This document shows, piece by piece, positions 34,401 to 41,829 of a DNA stretch of 41,944 nucleotides. Location of the stretch: positions 1-41,944 of the forward strand of contig JARGOZ010000047.1 of NCBI GenBank assembly GCA_029213025.1, read 5' to 3'. Position numbers and translations under genes: made by a program. The stretch's first letter is position 1. Each line of letters opens with the position of its first letter. The notes below the pieces were generated by a model, which searched no databases, was not told the DNA's origin, and worked only from the letters and a program-made list of their open reading frames with translations. This stretch comes from Verrucomicrobiales bacterium (GTDB taxonomy: Bacteria > Verrucomicrobiota > Verrucomicrobiia > Verrucomicrobiales > DEV007).

Positions 34401-34622
34401 GAGTTTCCGCTTTTCCATGAGTTGGGCGATGGTCATGGAGGTGAAAGTTCCTGAGGCGAGAAGAGATTCCCGCATGGTGTGCTCCAGTTCTTCGGGAGAG
34501 AGGGCCGGGGGCGCGTCGGGGATTCTGATGTTGGATTCACAGGTCGGGCAGTCCACCATTTGACCGGCGAATTCGTCGTTCACCTCAAGCTTCTGGCCGC
34601 AGCTGTCACAGAAAAATTTCAT
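31485..34622 (-). CDS. Transmembrane Ser/Thr protein kinase with zinc ribbon, TPR and leucine-rich repeats
   Basis: This is a 1045-residue Hanks-type kinase. Residues 5-28 form a zinc ribbon (CDSC ... CPTC). The kinase domain spans about 93-410: glycine loop IARGGVGAIFLASD, catalytic Lys122 (VAVKVL), HRDLKPQN with Asp225, DWG at 243-245 in place of DFG (usual in this bacterial group), and FGTPQFMAPEQARG. One TM segment lies at about 436-456, followed by TPR-like helices (about 470-560). Leucine-rich repeats fill about 640-1035 (LVNLPVKSLNLEDSNVSDIT, PLTEIVTLKKLNLDRTPILG and similar). The LRRs would lie outside the cytosol and sense a ligand, signalling to the kinase. It is divergent from the OmpA/Gln-rich protein. 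Confidence 0.92.
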   Translation of the reverse strand: MKFFCDSCGQKLEVNDEFAGQMVDCPTCESNIRIPDAPPALSPEELEHTMRESLLASGTFTSMTIAQLMEKRKLEGGLQISKDVLTGDQNLKYEYGELIARGGVGAIFLASDQNIRRNVAVKVLLEPENAGNEEILRFIEEAQVTGQLEHPSVVPVHDLGVDATGNVYYTMKMVRGDNLHTILRRIADNDQKTIEEFPLPRLINIFLKVCDAMRFAHSRNVIHRDLKPQNIMVGEFGEVLVMDWGLAKVLGLSRDDPHATAAQIESVRNREASGALATIAGTIFGTPQFMAPEQARGATDEMDYRTDVYSLGAILYNILSLRPPVRGKTVHEILTKVTSGEISAPTIYNTLKGDDKVKSDDSPETKEITLRHCPGERIPNALAAVVMKAMALLREDRYQSVSELQEDIEAYQGGFATTAEAAGTLKLAHLFIQRNKLATISAIAISLLGVGFVTKTVTAAREIQEVSRTASPEFVAKAQQALKDQKIEEAKQALETAIGLDRKSPDAWYERARIEFDEYQFAKALDSLAKAQDLTENPYYIENVRVLEKIVRSWQQRIKNDGKGVLPEHLIEMARELQDIDPTLAARFFFRVGSEQQALKIQVEDVFARLIEANPGLKWRTGKGKWPMGIYQFYWIQLFQETGIDLNLVKFCEDPKKLINISPLVNLPVKSLNLEDSNVSDITPLTEIVTLKKLNLDRTPILGLGALEATGIEDLQISGTRVDDLTPLANLPLKQLDVSDTRVTDFTPLAGNTLESFTCNHFPGETIDFLTGMPLKKVILGGANQAHSLEPLRGAPVEELDISDSIELTDISMLKDMPLKKLSIGTPSAGDLSILKGKNLDSLKINFDISDFKFLRHCTTRSITILHNQSATSLEGFEAQRGVIEELEIRGTGNECRINNIKALQGMKKLRNLSLIQLPVKDLSALKDLRPDRLEIILPYANDLDSLRGCQPATLLLGGGFTDLRGLRGMTRLHAIDLTRCTKLTQVRVLESMPALEKVLLPNSVTDIGFLRERRRIKSLNYGTQAVPYDQFWRSYDNRRKKGRK

Positions 34623-34836
34623 CGGGCCGAATATGGATGGTCAGATCCGCTCGTCAATGACGCAGAAAACCGTGGCCGGGTATCATCTATCGAGTGGTGT
34701 TCTGTATACTTCCGGGGACGGTTGCAGCAGGTATGTTCCCGAACCTTTTTCTTCTACTGTGCAATGTGCCGGATGAGTTTCCTTGCAAAGCGCACATAAG
34801 TTTCGCCGGAATTATCACTCAATAAAGATGCGGTAT

Positions 34837-34853
34837 TCGTAAGAGGTTTACGA
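34837..34853. promoter_or_regulatory. Dyad upstream of the sigma-54 promoter (possible activator site)
   Basis: TCGTAA (34837-34842) and TTACGA (34848-34853) form a perfect dyad with a 5-bp centre, about 28 bp upstream of the -24 element. It could bind an activator, though enhancer sites usually lie further upstream. Confidence 0.35.
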
Positions 34854-34881
34854 TCAGGTTAAAACAAGTTGTGTGGGCCCG

Positions 34882-34896
34882 TGGCACTGTAGCTGC
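34882..34896 (+). promoter_or_regulatory. Sigma-54 (-24/-12) promoter
   Basis: TGGCAC-TGTAG-CTGC matches the TGGCAC-N5-TTGC consensus, with exactly 12 bp between the invariant GG and GC starts and one mismatch (CTGC for TTGC). It lies 41 bp before the ATG of the OmpA gene, so transcription would start near 34907. A sigma-54 activator gene occurs at 38489. Confidence 0.7.
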
Positions 34897-34936
34897 ACAT
34901 TACGAAAGAAACAATAAACAGGTCGTCTAACACACA

Positions 34937-36913
34937 ATGAAAACTGAAAGAAAATTATCGCCCATATTATCTATTTCGTGCGTTGCTCTGGGAACTACTT
35001 TGATTAGTACCGGTGTAATGTCTCAGGTTATTAACGTTCAGCCTCCGGAAGTATTGCAACGCCAGGGTCAGCCCTCTCAAAGAGAGAACGATCAGCGGGA
35101 GCAAAGGCGCCAGAGGCAGCCGGAACCCCGCCGTGTAGACCCGGCGGTACCGCAACAGGTACAGGATGCCGCGGCCAGGGCGCGCGAAGCGCAGGAACGA
35201 GCGGCACGCGCGGCCAGGCAGCAGGCCCAACAGCAACAGCAACAGCAACAGCAAAACAACCGTCCGGATGAGTCGAGAGCCCGTCAAATGGCGGAGGAAA
35301 GAGCCCGGCAGGCGGCCCGTCAGCAGGCCCAACAGCAACAGCAAAACAACCGTCCGGACGAGTCGAGAGCCCGTCAAATGGCGGAGGAAAGAGCCCGGCA
35401 GGCGGCCCGTCAGCAGCAGGACGCCAGAGAGGCCGTTGCTGAACGGGCCCGTGAAGCGCGGGAGAGAGCCGAACAAGCCGCGAGACAGCGGGCACAGCAG
35501 CCGCCGAATAACCGGCCCGACGAGTCGGGTGCCCGGCAAATGGTCGAAGACAGAGCCCGCCAGCAACAGCAGGTTCAGGACGCGGTGGCGGAAAGAGCCC
35601 GCCAGGCAAGGGAAAGAGCGGAAGCTGTCGCCGGGGAGCAGCAGCGGCAAAATTCTGAGGCTCTGCGGGAGAGAGCCCGCAGAATGGCCGAACAGCCGGT
35701 AGAGAGATCCAATACTGACGAAAGCGCCCGCCGGGCGGCAGAGAGAACCCGGGATATGGCTGAACAGGCTCGCCAGGCGAATGAAGCAGCCACTCAGCGC
35801 GCTCGCGAGAGAGCCAGAGAAATGGCGCAGGAAGCCGCTCAGCGTGACGACCGCCCGCGGCAGGGCAATAACGCGGAAGAAGTGGAAAGAGTGCGCCGCC
35901 AGGCTCGTGAAATTGCAGAAGAGGCAGGCCGGCGCGGTAAAGGCCGGCCGGAGGAACAGGATAATTCTGTAACCGATGAAGTGGTAACCAGTCTTCTCCG
36001 GGGAATTGATCTCGACGAGAGGACCAGGAGGGCCACGAGAGAGCGTGCTCAGAATCTCAATAACAGAGGCGATGCCGCTGAGTTACTGGTGAATGTGCTT
36101 GCTCCGCCTGCCAGTTCGAGACGCCAGGCTTCCGACAGAGACGGCAGAGGGCGCGACCACAGACTGCCGCCGGAACGGGTCGGCCGGACACAGGACCAGC
36201 GGGTCGACAGTGTTGCCTTTATTATACAAAGACTGCTCGGCCGGGTCGGGCTGGAAGCCGCACCTCCGACATTTTACTCCCGTCACGGTGACCGTGACAG
36301 ACATCGCGGACGGCGTCACGATCACGACCATTACCATTTTTACTTTGGTAACCACCGGGTCGTTCGCTACACCAACTACAGCAGAATTCCGCCGGTTCTT
36401 CTGGCCAGCCGACAGCTGGGGTATGTCTCCCTCTATGACTATGCGGAAAGTCCCTACCGTCCGGGTGTGGCAAATGTAGATCCGCGCTATTACTCCAATG
36501 TCCCCGCTTCCTACCTGCAGCCCGGTGCCTACTCGGTTTCCTATGAGGTGGATCCCAATTCAGCGGTGTCCCGGGATGATATACTTTTCCGTCAGGGATC
36601 GACAGCTTTTGCGGATTCTTTATCCTACGATTTGGTAGTCGATATAGCGGAAGCAATCCAGAGTTCTTCTTTGAGGGGTGAGAAGTTTGTGATCGAAGGT
36701 CATGCCTCGGCGGAGGGATCGTATGATTCCAATCTGGAACTGTCACAAAACAGGGCGGAACGGATTGCGAGAGACCTGGTCGCATATGGAGTGGATCCCA
36801 CCCGGTTAGTCCCGGTTGGCTACGGCGAGACCGAAGCTCAATATCCAGCCAGCGCTGCGGAAACTCTCAGAGCGCTGGATCGCCGAGTTACCGTTTTCCG
36901 ACTGAAAAAGTAA
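34937..36913 (+). CDS. OmpA-domain protein with long Gln/Arg/Ala-rich coiled region
   Basis: This is a 658-residue exported protein. The N-terminus has a signal-type segment (about 9-30). Residues about 40-400 are extremely rich in Arg, Ala, Gln and Glu (repeats such as ARQMAEERARQAARQQ and runs of up to nine Gln), predicted as a long charged helix. Two 90-102 bp near-identical direct repeats lie inside it (35221-35412). Residues about 450-475 are His/Asp-rich (HRGRRHDHDHYHFYFGNH). The C-terminal 110 residues are an OmpA-like peptidoglycan-binding domain (VVDIAEAIQ, FVIEGHASAEGSYDSNLELS, LVPVGYGETEAQYP). It could span the periplasm from the cell wall. A sigma-54 promoter precedes it. The product may be abundant or regulated under stress. 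Function unknown. Confidence 0.85.
   Translation: MKTERKLSPILSISCVALGTTLISTGVMSQVINVQPPEVLQRQGQPSQRENDQREQRRQRQPEPRRVDPAVPQQVQDAAARAREAQERAARAARQQAQQQQQQQQQNNRPDESRARQMAEERARQAARQQAQQQQQNNRPDESRARQMAEERARQAARQQQDAREAVAERAREARERAEQAARQRAQQPPNNRPDESGARQMVEDRARQQQQVQDAVAERARQARERAEAVAGEQQRQNSEALRERARRMAEQPVERSNTDESARRAAERTRDMAEQARQANEAATQRARERAREMAQEAAQRDDRPRQGNNAEEVERVRRQAREIAEEAGRRGKGRPEEQDNSVTDEVVTSLLRGIDLDERTRRATRERAQNLNNRGDAAELLVNVLAPPASSRRQASDRDGRGRDHRLPPERVGRTQDQRVDSVAFIIQRLLGRVGLEAAPPTFYSRHGDRDRHRGRRHDHDHYHFYFGNHRVVRYTNYSRIPPVLLASRQLGYVSLYDYAESPYRPGVANVDPRYYSNVPASYLQPGAYSVSYEVDPNSAVSRDDILFRQGSTAFADSLSYDLVVDIAEAIQSSSLRGEKFVIEGHASAEGSYDSNLELSQNRAERIARDLVAYGVDPTRLVPVGYGETEAQYPASAAETLRALDRRVTVFRLKK
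35221..35412. repeat. Near-perfect tandem repeat with CAACAG microsatellite
   Basis: Copy 1 (35221-35322, 102 bp) and copy 2 (35323-35412, 90 bp) differ by 12 bases in the CAACAG run and one T/C change. Each begins GCAGGCCCAACAGCAACAGC and ends at CGGCCCGTCA. They keep the reading frame and encode Gln-rich then RPDESRARQMAEERARQAAR units. Confidence 0.9.
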
Positions 36914-36976
36914 GCCAACTGAGTTTCCCGGTTGTTATTAAACCCTTTTGCGATATCTCTGGTCCGTAAAACGACC

Positions 36977-37762
36977 ATGGATATCGCATCTTTTAACCGC
37001 AACGCCTGGAATATACAATCAATGGAGGGGTGCCGCTGGAGTACCCCTTTTTCCGGTGAGATCATCGGTAAGGCTGAAAAAGGTCAGTGGGAAGTTGTGC
37101 TTACTCCGAATAAGCCGGTTCCCTCCGCCTGGTTCCCGGCTGGCCACGATCTGAAAGGTATCGATCTGCTCGCTCTCGCCTGCGGGGGCGGACAGCAGGT
37201 TCCGGTCTTTGCCGCGGCTGGAGCGAAAGTGACATCTTTCGACAACTCCGATATTCAGTTGCAAAAGGATGAGGAAACCTGCGCAGCGCACGGCTTGCAA
37301 GTCACGGCGATACAGGGGAATATGATTGATCTGTCCGATCTCGAAGACGAATCGTTCGACCTCGTTTTTAATCCGGTATCCAATGTTTTTTCCAATGAAA
37401 TATTACCGGTATGGGCGGAGTGCTACCGTGTGCTGCGCCCGGGTGGTAGATTGCTGTGCGGTTTTATGAATCCGGCATTTTTTCTGTTTGATCACTACGA
37501 AGCTGAGGAAACCGGCGAGATCAAAATGAGGTATCCATTACCGTATTCGGATATCGATTCATTGAGCGAAGATGTATTGGCTGATCACCTCGAAGCTCAG
37601 GTCAGTCTCGAATTCAGCCACAGCTGGGAAGAGCAAATTGGCGGGCAGTGCGATGCCGGTTTTGCGATCCGGGGTTTCTTCGAAGATACCTGGGATGATG
37701 AATCATCTGTATTAAATCGCTGGATGCCTATTTTCGCGGCCACACTTGCGATTAAAATGTAG
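36977..37762 (+). CDS. Class I SAM-dependent methyltransferase
   Basis: ATG 36977 (MDIASFNRNAWNIQSMEG) is the likely start. An upstream frame from 36932 adds 15 residues. The 261-residue product has the Rossmann methyltransferase core: motif I LLALACGGGQQVPVFAAAGA (about 60-80), an acidic residue after strand 2 (VTSFDNSD), motif II-III region GNMIDLSDLEDESFDLVFNP and post-I ECYRVLRPGGRLLCGF. This resembles methyltransferase domain 11 proteins acting on small molecules or quinone-like substrates. No substrate can be given. It lies 63 bp after the OmpA gene and is followed by a clear terminator. Confidence 0.85.
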   Translation: MDIASFNRNAWNIQSMEGCRWSTPFSGEIIGKAEKGQWEVVLTPNKPVPSAWFPAGHDLKGIDLLALACGGGQQVPVFAAAGAKVTSFDNSDIQLQKDEETCAAHGLQVTAIQGNMIDLSDLEDESFDLVFNPVSNVFSNEILPVWAECYRVLRPGGRLLCGFMNPAFFLFDHYEAEETGEIKMRYPLPYSDIDSLSEDVLADHLEAQVSLEFSHSWEEQIGGQCDAGFAIRGFFEDTWDDESSVLNRWMPIFAATLAIKM

Positions 37763-37777
37763 TGGCGGTACCAATCA

Positions 37778-37809
37778 AAAAGGGCACCGGCTTGCGCCGA
37801 TGCCCTTTT
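37778..37809 (+). terminator. Intrinsic terminator after methyltransferase gene
   Basis: AAAAGGGCACCGGC pairs with GCCGATGCCCTTTT around a TTGC loop: a 14-position stem with one mismatch and a T-rich 3' side, starting 15 bp after the stop codon. Confidence 0.85.
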
Positions 37810-37910
37810 CTTTCCTTACTACTCACGACCAATGAGAAGACTAAAAGCGAACGTGCGTGCGTATCATGGGAGCGGTACTTCTGTTTGTGTGTTTAAAGTG
37901 GAAAAATTGA

Positions 37911-38327
37911 TTAGTTGGCGGCGACATCTGTGACCGCGCCGGTTGCTACTGCGATTAAACCGCCTAGCTCGACATCGGTTCTGCGATATTTGCCGTGGAC
38001 CTTTGCGTGGATCATTTCCAGGGCCAGATCGATGAGGCAATGGGCCTGTTGCTCCGAGCAGTTCAGCGTATTCTGCAAACTCGGAACGAGGGCTTCCCGG
38101 AGATCCGCAGCATCGTCGTCGATGGAATAACGGCGAATCAGAATGACCGAAAGCTCGCGGCAAAATTTCATCAACCCCTTGCCGTTGCCGTCCCGCAGGA
38201 TACGTTTGGTCAGTTTCTCCTCTGCCGAAATCTCCGGCGAGATGATTCGGTTACCCGGTTGGAGGGCTTCGAGGCGGTTGTTTGCTACTGGTGTCTGGAC
38301 GTTGGCTGGATTGGATGTGGCAGTCAT
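37911..38327 (-). CDS. Hypothetical protein
   Basis: This is a 138-residue soluble protein without signal peptide. The first 30 residues look disordered (MTATSNPANVQTPVANNRLE). The rest is helical (EEKLTKRILRDGNGKGLMKF, IRRYSIDDDAADLREALVPS, QQAHCLIDLALEMIHAKVHG) and ends in a small hydrophobic stretch (LGGLIAVATGAVTDVAAN). I do not recognise the family. It is divergent from the sigma-54 activator, sharing about 160 bp of promoter region, which could mean it belongs to that regulator's circuit. Confidence 0.65.
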   Translation of the reverse strand: MTATSNPANVQTPVANNRLEALQPGNRIISPEISAEEKLTKRILRDGNGKGLMKFCRELSVILIRRYSIDDDAADLREALVPSLQNTLNCSEQQAHCLIDLALEMIHAKVHGKYRRTDVELGGLIAVATGAVTDVAAN

Positions 38328-38388
38328 ATTTTTTATTCTGAAAACAGATTACCGCAGGGGGTGGGACATCCAGGGGGCACCATTTAAG

Positions 38389-38402
38389 AAAAGTTAACTT
38401 TT
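38389..38402. promoter_or_regulatory. Perfect 14-bp palindrome in divergent promoter region
   Basis: AAAAGTTAACTTTT lies between the hypothetical gene at 37911 and the sigma-54 activator, about 62 bp upstream of the former's start. It may be an operator, but AT-rich palindromes also arise by chance. Confidence 0.35.
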
Positions 38403-38488
38403 TTCATTTTTTTTTGGTCGGAGCACTTTTGCCGAAAGAAATCCGATTGAGATTGCCTCCTGACTGGCTGGAAATTACTATCAGGAGC

Positions 38489-39922
38489 GTGAAATCGATA
38501 TTGCTGGTGGAAGATGATGCTGATTTAAGGGAATCTCTCTCTGATGTTTTGCGCCGCGAATCCTTCGAAGTTACCGTCGCTTCCGACGGGAAAGAAGGGC
38601 TCTCCACTTTCCAAAACGGCGATTTTCATCTCGCGCTGGTCGACTATCGGCTCCCGGAAATTGGCGGCATCGATCTGCTTTCAGCATTCCGGCAGAAATC
38701 CGACCGGATGCCGGTTATTTTGATGACGGCTCACGGGACCACCCGGTTGGCGATTGAGGCCACCCGGAAAGGAGCTTTTGATTATTTGATAAAACCGTTC
38801 CGGTCCAAAGATTTGATTGAGACCGTGAACCGGGCCCTTCAAGTTTATAACACCTCGGGAAAAAACGTGAAAATCAAAGCGACCGACGGAGAGGAGGAGA
38901 CTGATTTGATCGTGGGAACCTCCAGAGGGATGCAGGAGGTCTATCGCGAAATTGGCAAAATCGCAGACAAGTCGGTCACGGTTCTGATCCAGGGTGAGAC
39001 CGGCACCGGCAAAGAACTCGTCGCGAGAGCAGTGCATAAATACGGAAACCGCCATGACGGGCCGTTCGTCGCCGTGAACTGTTCGGCGATACCGGAAAAC
39101 CTCCTCGAAAGCGAATTGTTCGGCCATGAAAAAGGGGCTTTCACCGGTGCCGTCTCCCAGCGCATAGGCCGGTTTGAGCAGGCCGACGGCGGAACACTTT
39201 TCCTCGACGAAATCGGCGATATGATTCCCGAAACCCAGGTGAAAATGCTTCGGGTCTTGCAGGAAAAAACAATCCGGCGCGTCGGCGGGGACGAGGAGAT
39301 TCCTTTCGATGTTCGCGTCATAGCGGCAACCCATCAGAACCTCGAGGATGCGGTGGCGCAGGGCCATTTTCGCGGGGATCTGTATTTTCGAATCAACACC
39401 GCCATTATTGATATCCCGCCACTTCGCGAGCGGACCGGGGATATCAGTCTCCTGGTTCAGCACTTCCTTTCTTTATACTGCAAAGACTTCAACGTCGAAA
39501 CGCTCCGGTTCGAAAAAGGCGTAATCGAGGCACTCGAAAATCATTCCTGGCCGGGGAACGTGCGTGAGTTGGAGAATCTGGTTCGCAAGATGATTATCAA
39601 ATCAAACGGCTACCTGCTGTCTCTCGATGACGTGGAAGAGGTGCTGAAGCGATCAGCCAATGTAACGAAAGTGGACAACGTGTCGTCTGCCGAGTTGTTG
39701 CGCTCTCAGCATGTCAGAGAAGTATTGTTGCGCGCCAGAAGCGGGGCTCTGCAACATCCGCACGCTTTTCTGGTAGAGGAGCTGGAGTCGGAGATGATCG
39801 TTCAGGCGCTGGAAATTTGCGGGCACAATCAAAGTTCCGCCTGTCGGCTGCTGGGGGTTTCCCGGGCCTCGTTTCGGGATAAAATGGATAAATACGGCCT
39901 GCTTATCAAATCTGAGGATTAA
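38489..39922 (+). CDS. NtrC-family sigma-54-dependent response regulator
   Basis: GTG 38489 gives MKSILLVEDDADLRESLSDV, a natural receiver-domain start with AGGAG just upstream (unusually close). A frame back to TTG 38414 adds 25 residues. The receiver domain spans about 1-120 (DD at 9-10, the phosphoacceptor Asp near 53 in LALVDYRLPE, Lys near 103 in YLIKPF). The AAA+ sigma-54 activator domain spans about 140-385: GETGTGKE Walker A, ELFGHEKGAFTGA loop, GGTLFLDEIGD Walker B, FRGDLYFRINT and WPGNVRELENL. The C-terminus has a Fis-type HTH (SSACRLLGVSRASFRDKMDK). It remodels sigma-54 RNA polymerase after phosphorylation, but no sensor kinase is adjacent. A sigma-54 promoter lies at 34882. Confidence 0.93.
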   Translation: MKSILLVEDDADLRESLSDVLRRESFEVTVASDGKEGLSTFQNGDFHLALVDYRLPEIGGIDLLSAFRQKSDRMPVILMTAHGTTRLAIEATRKGAFDYLIKPFRSKDLIETVNRALQVYNTSGKNVKIKATDGEEETDLIVGTSRGMQEVYREIGKIADKSVTVLIQGETGTGKELVARAVHKYGNRHDGPFVAVNCSAIPENLLESELFGHEKGAFTGAVSQRIGRFEQADGGTLFLDEIGDMIPETQVKMLRVLQEKTIRRVGGDEEIPFDVRVIAATHQNLEDAVAQGHFRGDLYFRINTAIIDIPPLRERTGDISLLVQHFLSLYCKDFNVETLRFEKGVIEALENHSWPGNVRELENLVRKMIIKSNGYLLSLDDVEEVLKRSANVTKVDNVSSAELLRSQHVREVLLRARSGALQHPHAFLVEELESEMIVQALEICGHNQSSACRLLGVSRASFRDKMDKYGLLIKSED

Positions 39923-39957
39923 ACAGGGTACAGTCTCGTATTCAACAGGGTACAGTC
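39921..39957 (+). repeat. Paired dispersed repeat, locus D (after regulator stop)
   Basis: AAACAGGGTACAGTC (39921-39935) and CAACAGGGTACAGTC (39943-39957) are direct copies with a 22-bp pitch. The first overlaps the TAA stop of the sigma-54 activator gene. CGGACG follows the second unit. Confidence 0.88.
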
Positions 39958-40049
39958 ATCGGACGGAGCGGTATTACAAAGGCGAAAGGGGCCTGTTTTT
40001 TTCCGGATATACCTCGCCCATTCTGATTATTTTGTGCAAAGATAATGCC

Positions 40050-41810
40050 ATGAAACGGCTTGTAGTATTCTTATGCATTCTCTTTTGCGCAGCTTCCAGT
40101 CTGCGGGCGGATTTGGCTTTACCTGATTTTTTCAGCGATCATATGGTGGTTCAGCGGGACCGGGATGTGGCGGTTTGGGGAACCGTTTCGCCGGGGACAG
40201 AGGTGACAGTTTCTTTCAAAGGCAAAACCGGCACAGGTCAGGCTGACAAGAATGGAAAATGGAGAGTTACCGTTCCCGTCGGCGAAGCTGACAGTGTCGG
40301 GGCAGTGATGACCGTTGCCACCGGTGAGGAAAAAATCGTGATTCGCGATGTATTGGTAGGGGAGGTTTGGTTCGCCTCCGGACAATCGAATATGTATTTT
40401 ACCATGAACCGCGTTCCGGCTTATGAAGAACTGATTGCGGAGTCGAATCACCCCGGTTTGCGAATGTTCAATGCGCCTCTGGTCACCTCGGTGAAACCAC
40501 GGGATGATATAGAAGGGGAGTGGACACTCTCTACTTCGGAGACCGTCCCGGGGTATTCGGCGGTTGCGTTTTTCTTTGCGAGAAAACTTCACCTCGATCT
40601 GGGGATTCCGGTAGGTGTGATCAAATCCGCCTGGGGCGGTAAACCGGTGGAAACTTTCACCAGCCGGGAAGCTCTCCAGACTTTGCCCGGCACCAAAAGA
40701 CTGGTTGATGCCGCTGTGCAGCGCGATGCGCAGTATGACCCCGCCAAAGCGCAAACGGCCTACGAAGCCAGTCTGGCAAAATGGAAAGAGCAAATAGAAG
40801 ACTGGAAAATAATGCCGGCGGAACAACGCAAAGGCAAGCGCCCGCCGAAAAAACCGGCCGAGCCGAAGCGTGCTCTCGATACCGAGGGGCAGCCCGGTGT
40901 GTTGTTTAATTCCATGATCAATCCGTTCACCGGCTACACCATGCGCGGGGCGATATGGTATCAGGGTGAAGGCAACGCCAAACCGGGAGCGGTGCCCTAT
41001 GATCAAACTTTGCCTTTAATGATAAAAGACTGGCGGCGGCGCTGGGATGATGACTTTTCTTTCTACTACGTGCAGTTGGCAAATTATCGGAACCCAACTA
41101 CAGGACCGGGCGACAACGATCCCTGGCCGCTGTTGCAGGACCGGATGCGGCTCGTGCTGGATACGACGCCCAAAACCGGCATGGCCATTATCAATGACAT
41201 TGGCGATGCGAAAGATATTCATCCGAAGAACAAAAAAGATGTAGGCGAAAGATTGGCTCTCTGGGCTCTGGCCAAAGACTATGGCAATGCGGATATGCTA
41301 TACTCCGGCCCGCTGTATGATTCGTCGGAAATTGTGGATGGAGCCGTCCGTATCACATTTAACCAGGCGGGGGATGGGTTGAAGTCCCGCGACGGAAAAC
41401 CGCTGCAGAGATTTGAAATCGCCGGGCAGGATAAAGTCTGGCACTGGGCCGATGCTAAGATCGAAGGCAAAAATCAAGTGGTCGTCAGCAGTGCAAAAGT
41501 AGCCAAGCCGCTGGCGGTTCGCTATGCCTGGGCAGCCAATCCTGAAGGCGCAAATCTGGTTAACAGCGCCGGGTTACCCGCCTCTGTTTTCCGCACCGAT
41601 GACTGGGGTGATGTAGTCGATAAAAAAGCCGAAGAGGCGCAAAAATACGCAGTCGAAAGACGTTCCATGGCGGAGGAAATTCTCGTGCTCAAGAAAAAGC
41701 GCGAAAGGCTGGACCGGAAGAGTGAGGAATACAAAGAGGTCCAGACACAGTTCGCCGAAAAGATGAAGGCGTTCCGCGCGCTGACAGAAAAATTGAAGCG
41801 TGGCGGGTAA
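40050..41810 (+). CDS. Secreted sialate O-acetylesterase-like esterase
   Basis: ATG 40050 begins MKRLVVFLCILFCAASSLRA, a signal peptide. A TTG start at 40032 adds 6 residues. The 586-residue protein has a small beta domain (about 21-105), then an SGNH-type esterase: block I FASGQSNMYF with nucleophile Ser113, WYQGEGN (block III) and DIHPKNK with the catalytic His. It matches the sialate O-acetylesterase (SASA) family, which removes acetyl groups from sugars. Between blocks there is a charged helical insert (about 240-280, KWKEQIEDWKIMPAEQRKGK). The C-terminal 60 residues form a long Lys/Glu helix (EEILVLKKKRERLDRKSEEY) outside the normal domain. In this context the target could be acetylated plant or algal polysaccharide. 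Confidence 0.88.
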   Translation: MKRLVVFLCILFCAASSLRADLALPDFFSDHMVVQRDRDVAVWGTVSPGTEVTVSFKGKTGTGQADKNGKWRVTVPVGEADSVGAVMTVATGEEKIVIRDVLVGEVWFASGQSNMYFTMNRVPAYEELIAESNHPGLRMFNAPLVTSVKPRDDIEGEWTLSTSETVPGYSAVAFFFARKLHLDLGIPVGVIKSAWGGKPVETFTSREALQTLPGTKRLVDAAVQRDAQYDPAKAQTAYEASLAKWKEQIEDWKIMPAEQRKGKRPPKKPAEPKRALDTEGQPGVLFNSMINPFTGYTMRGAIWYQGEGNAKPGAVPYDQTLPLMIKDWRRRWDDDFSFYYVQLANYRNPTTGPGDNDPWPLLQDRMRLVLDTTPKTGMAIINDIGDAKDIHPKNKKDVGERLALWALAKDYGNADMLYSGPLYDSSEIVDGAVRITFNQAGDGLKSRDGKPLQRFEIAGQDKVWHWADAKIEGKNQVVVSSAKVAKPLAVRYAWAANPEGANLVNSAGLPASVFRTDDWGDVVDKKAEEAQKYAVERRSMAEEILVLKKKRERLDRKSEEYKEVQTQFAEKMKAFRALTEKLKRGG

Positions 41811-41829
41811 TCAGGTTATAGTGGGCCTG

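Larger units (their letters stand above)
34623..34936. other. Divergent regulatory region between kinase and OmpA genes
   Basis: This 314-bp region has no coding frame I believe. It carries a sigma-54 promoter match at 34882-34896 and a 6-bp dyad at 34837-34853 for the plus-strand OmpA gene. The kinase promoter should be in the left part but is not recognisable by eye. Confidence 0.6.

Noticed and set aside
15360..39957. CRISPR-like reading of the repeated units
   Set aside because: Units come only in pairs, kilobases apart, with spacers of 3-7 bp. This is not a CRISPR array and no cas gene is present.
40119..41006. Long antisense frames of more than 200 residues opposite the esterase, sigma-54 activator (38681-39463) and OmpA (34967-35650) genes
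   Set aside because: They lie opposite well-supported genes, have no family features, and arise from codon bias (Leu-rich where the sense strand is Gln/Arg-rich).
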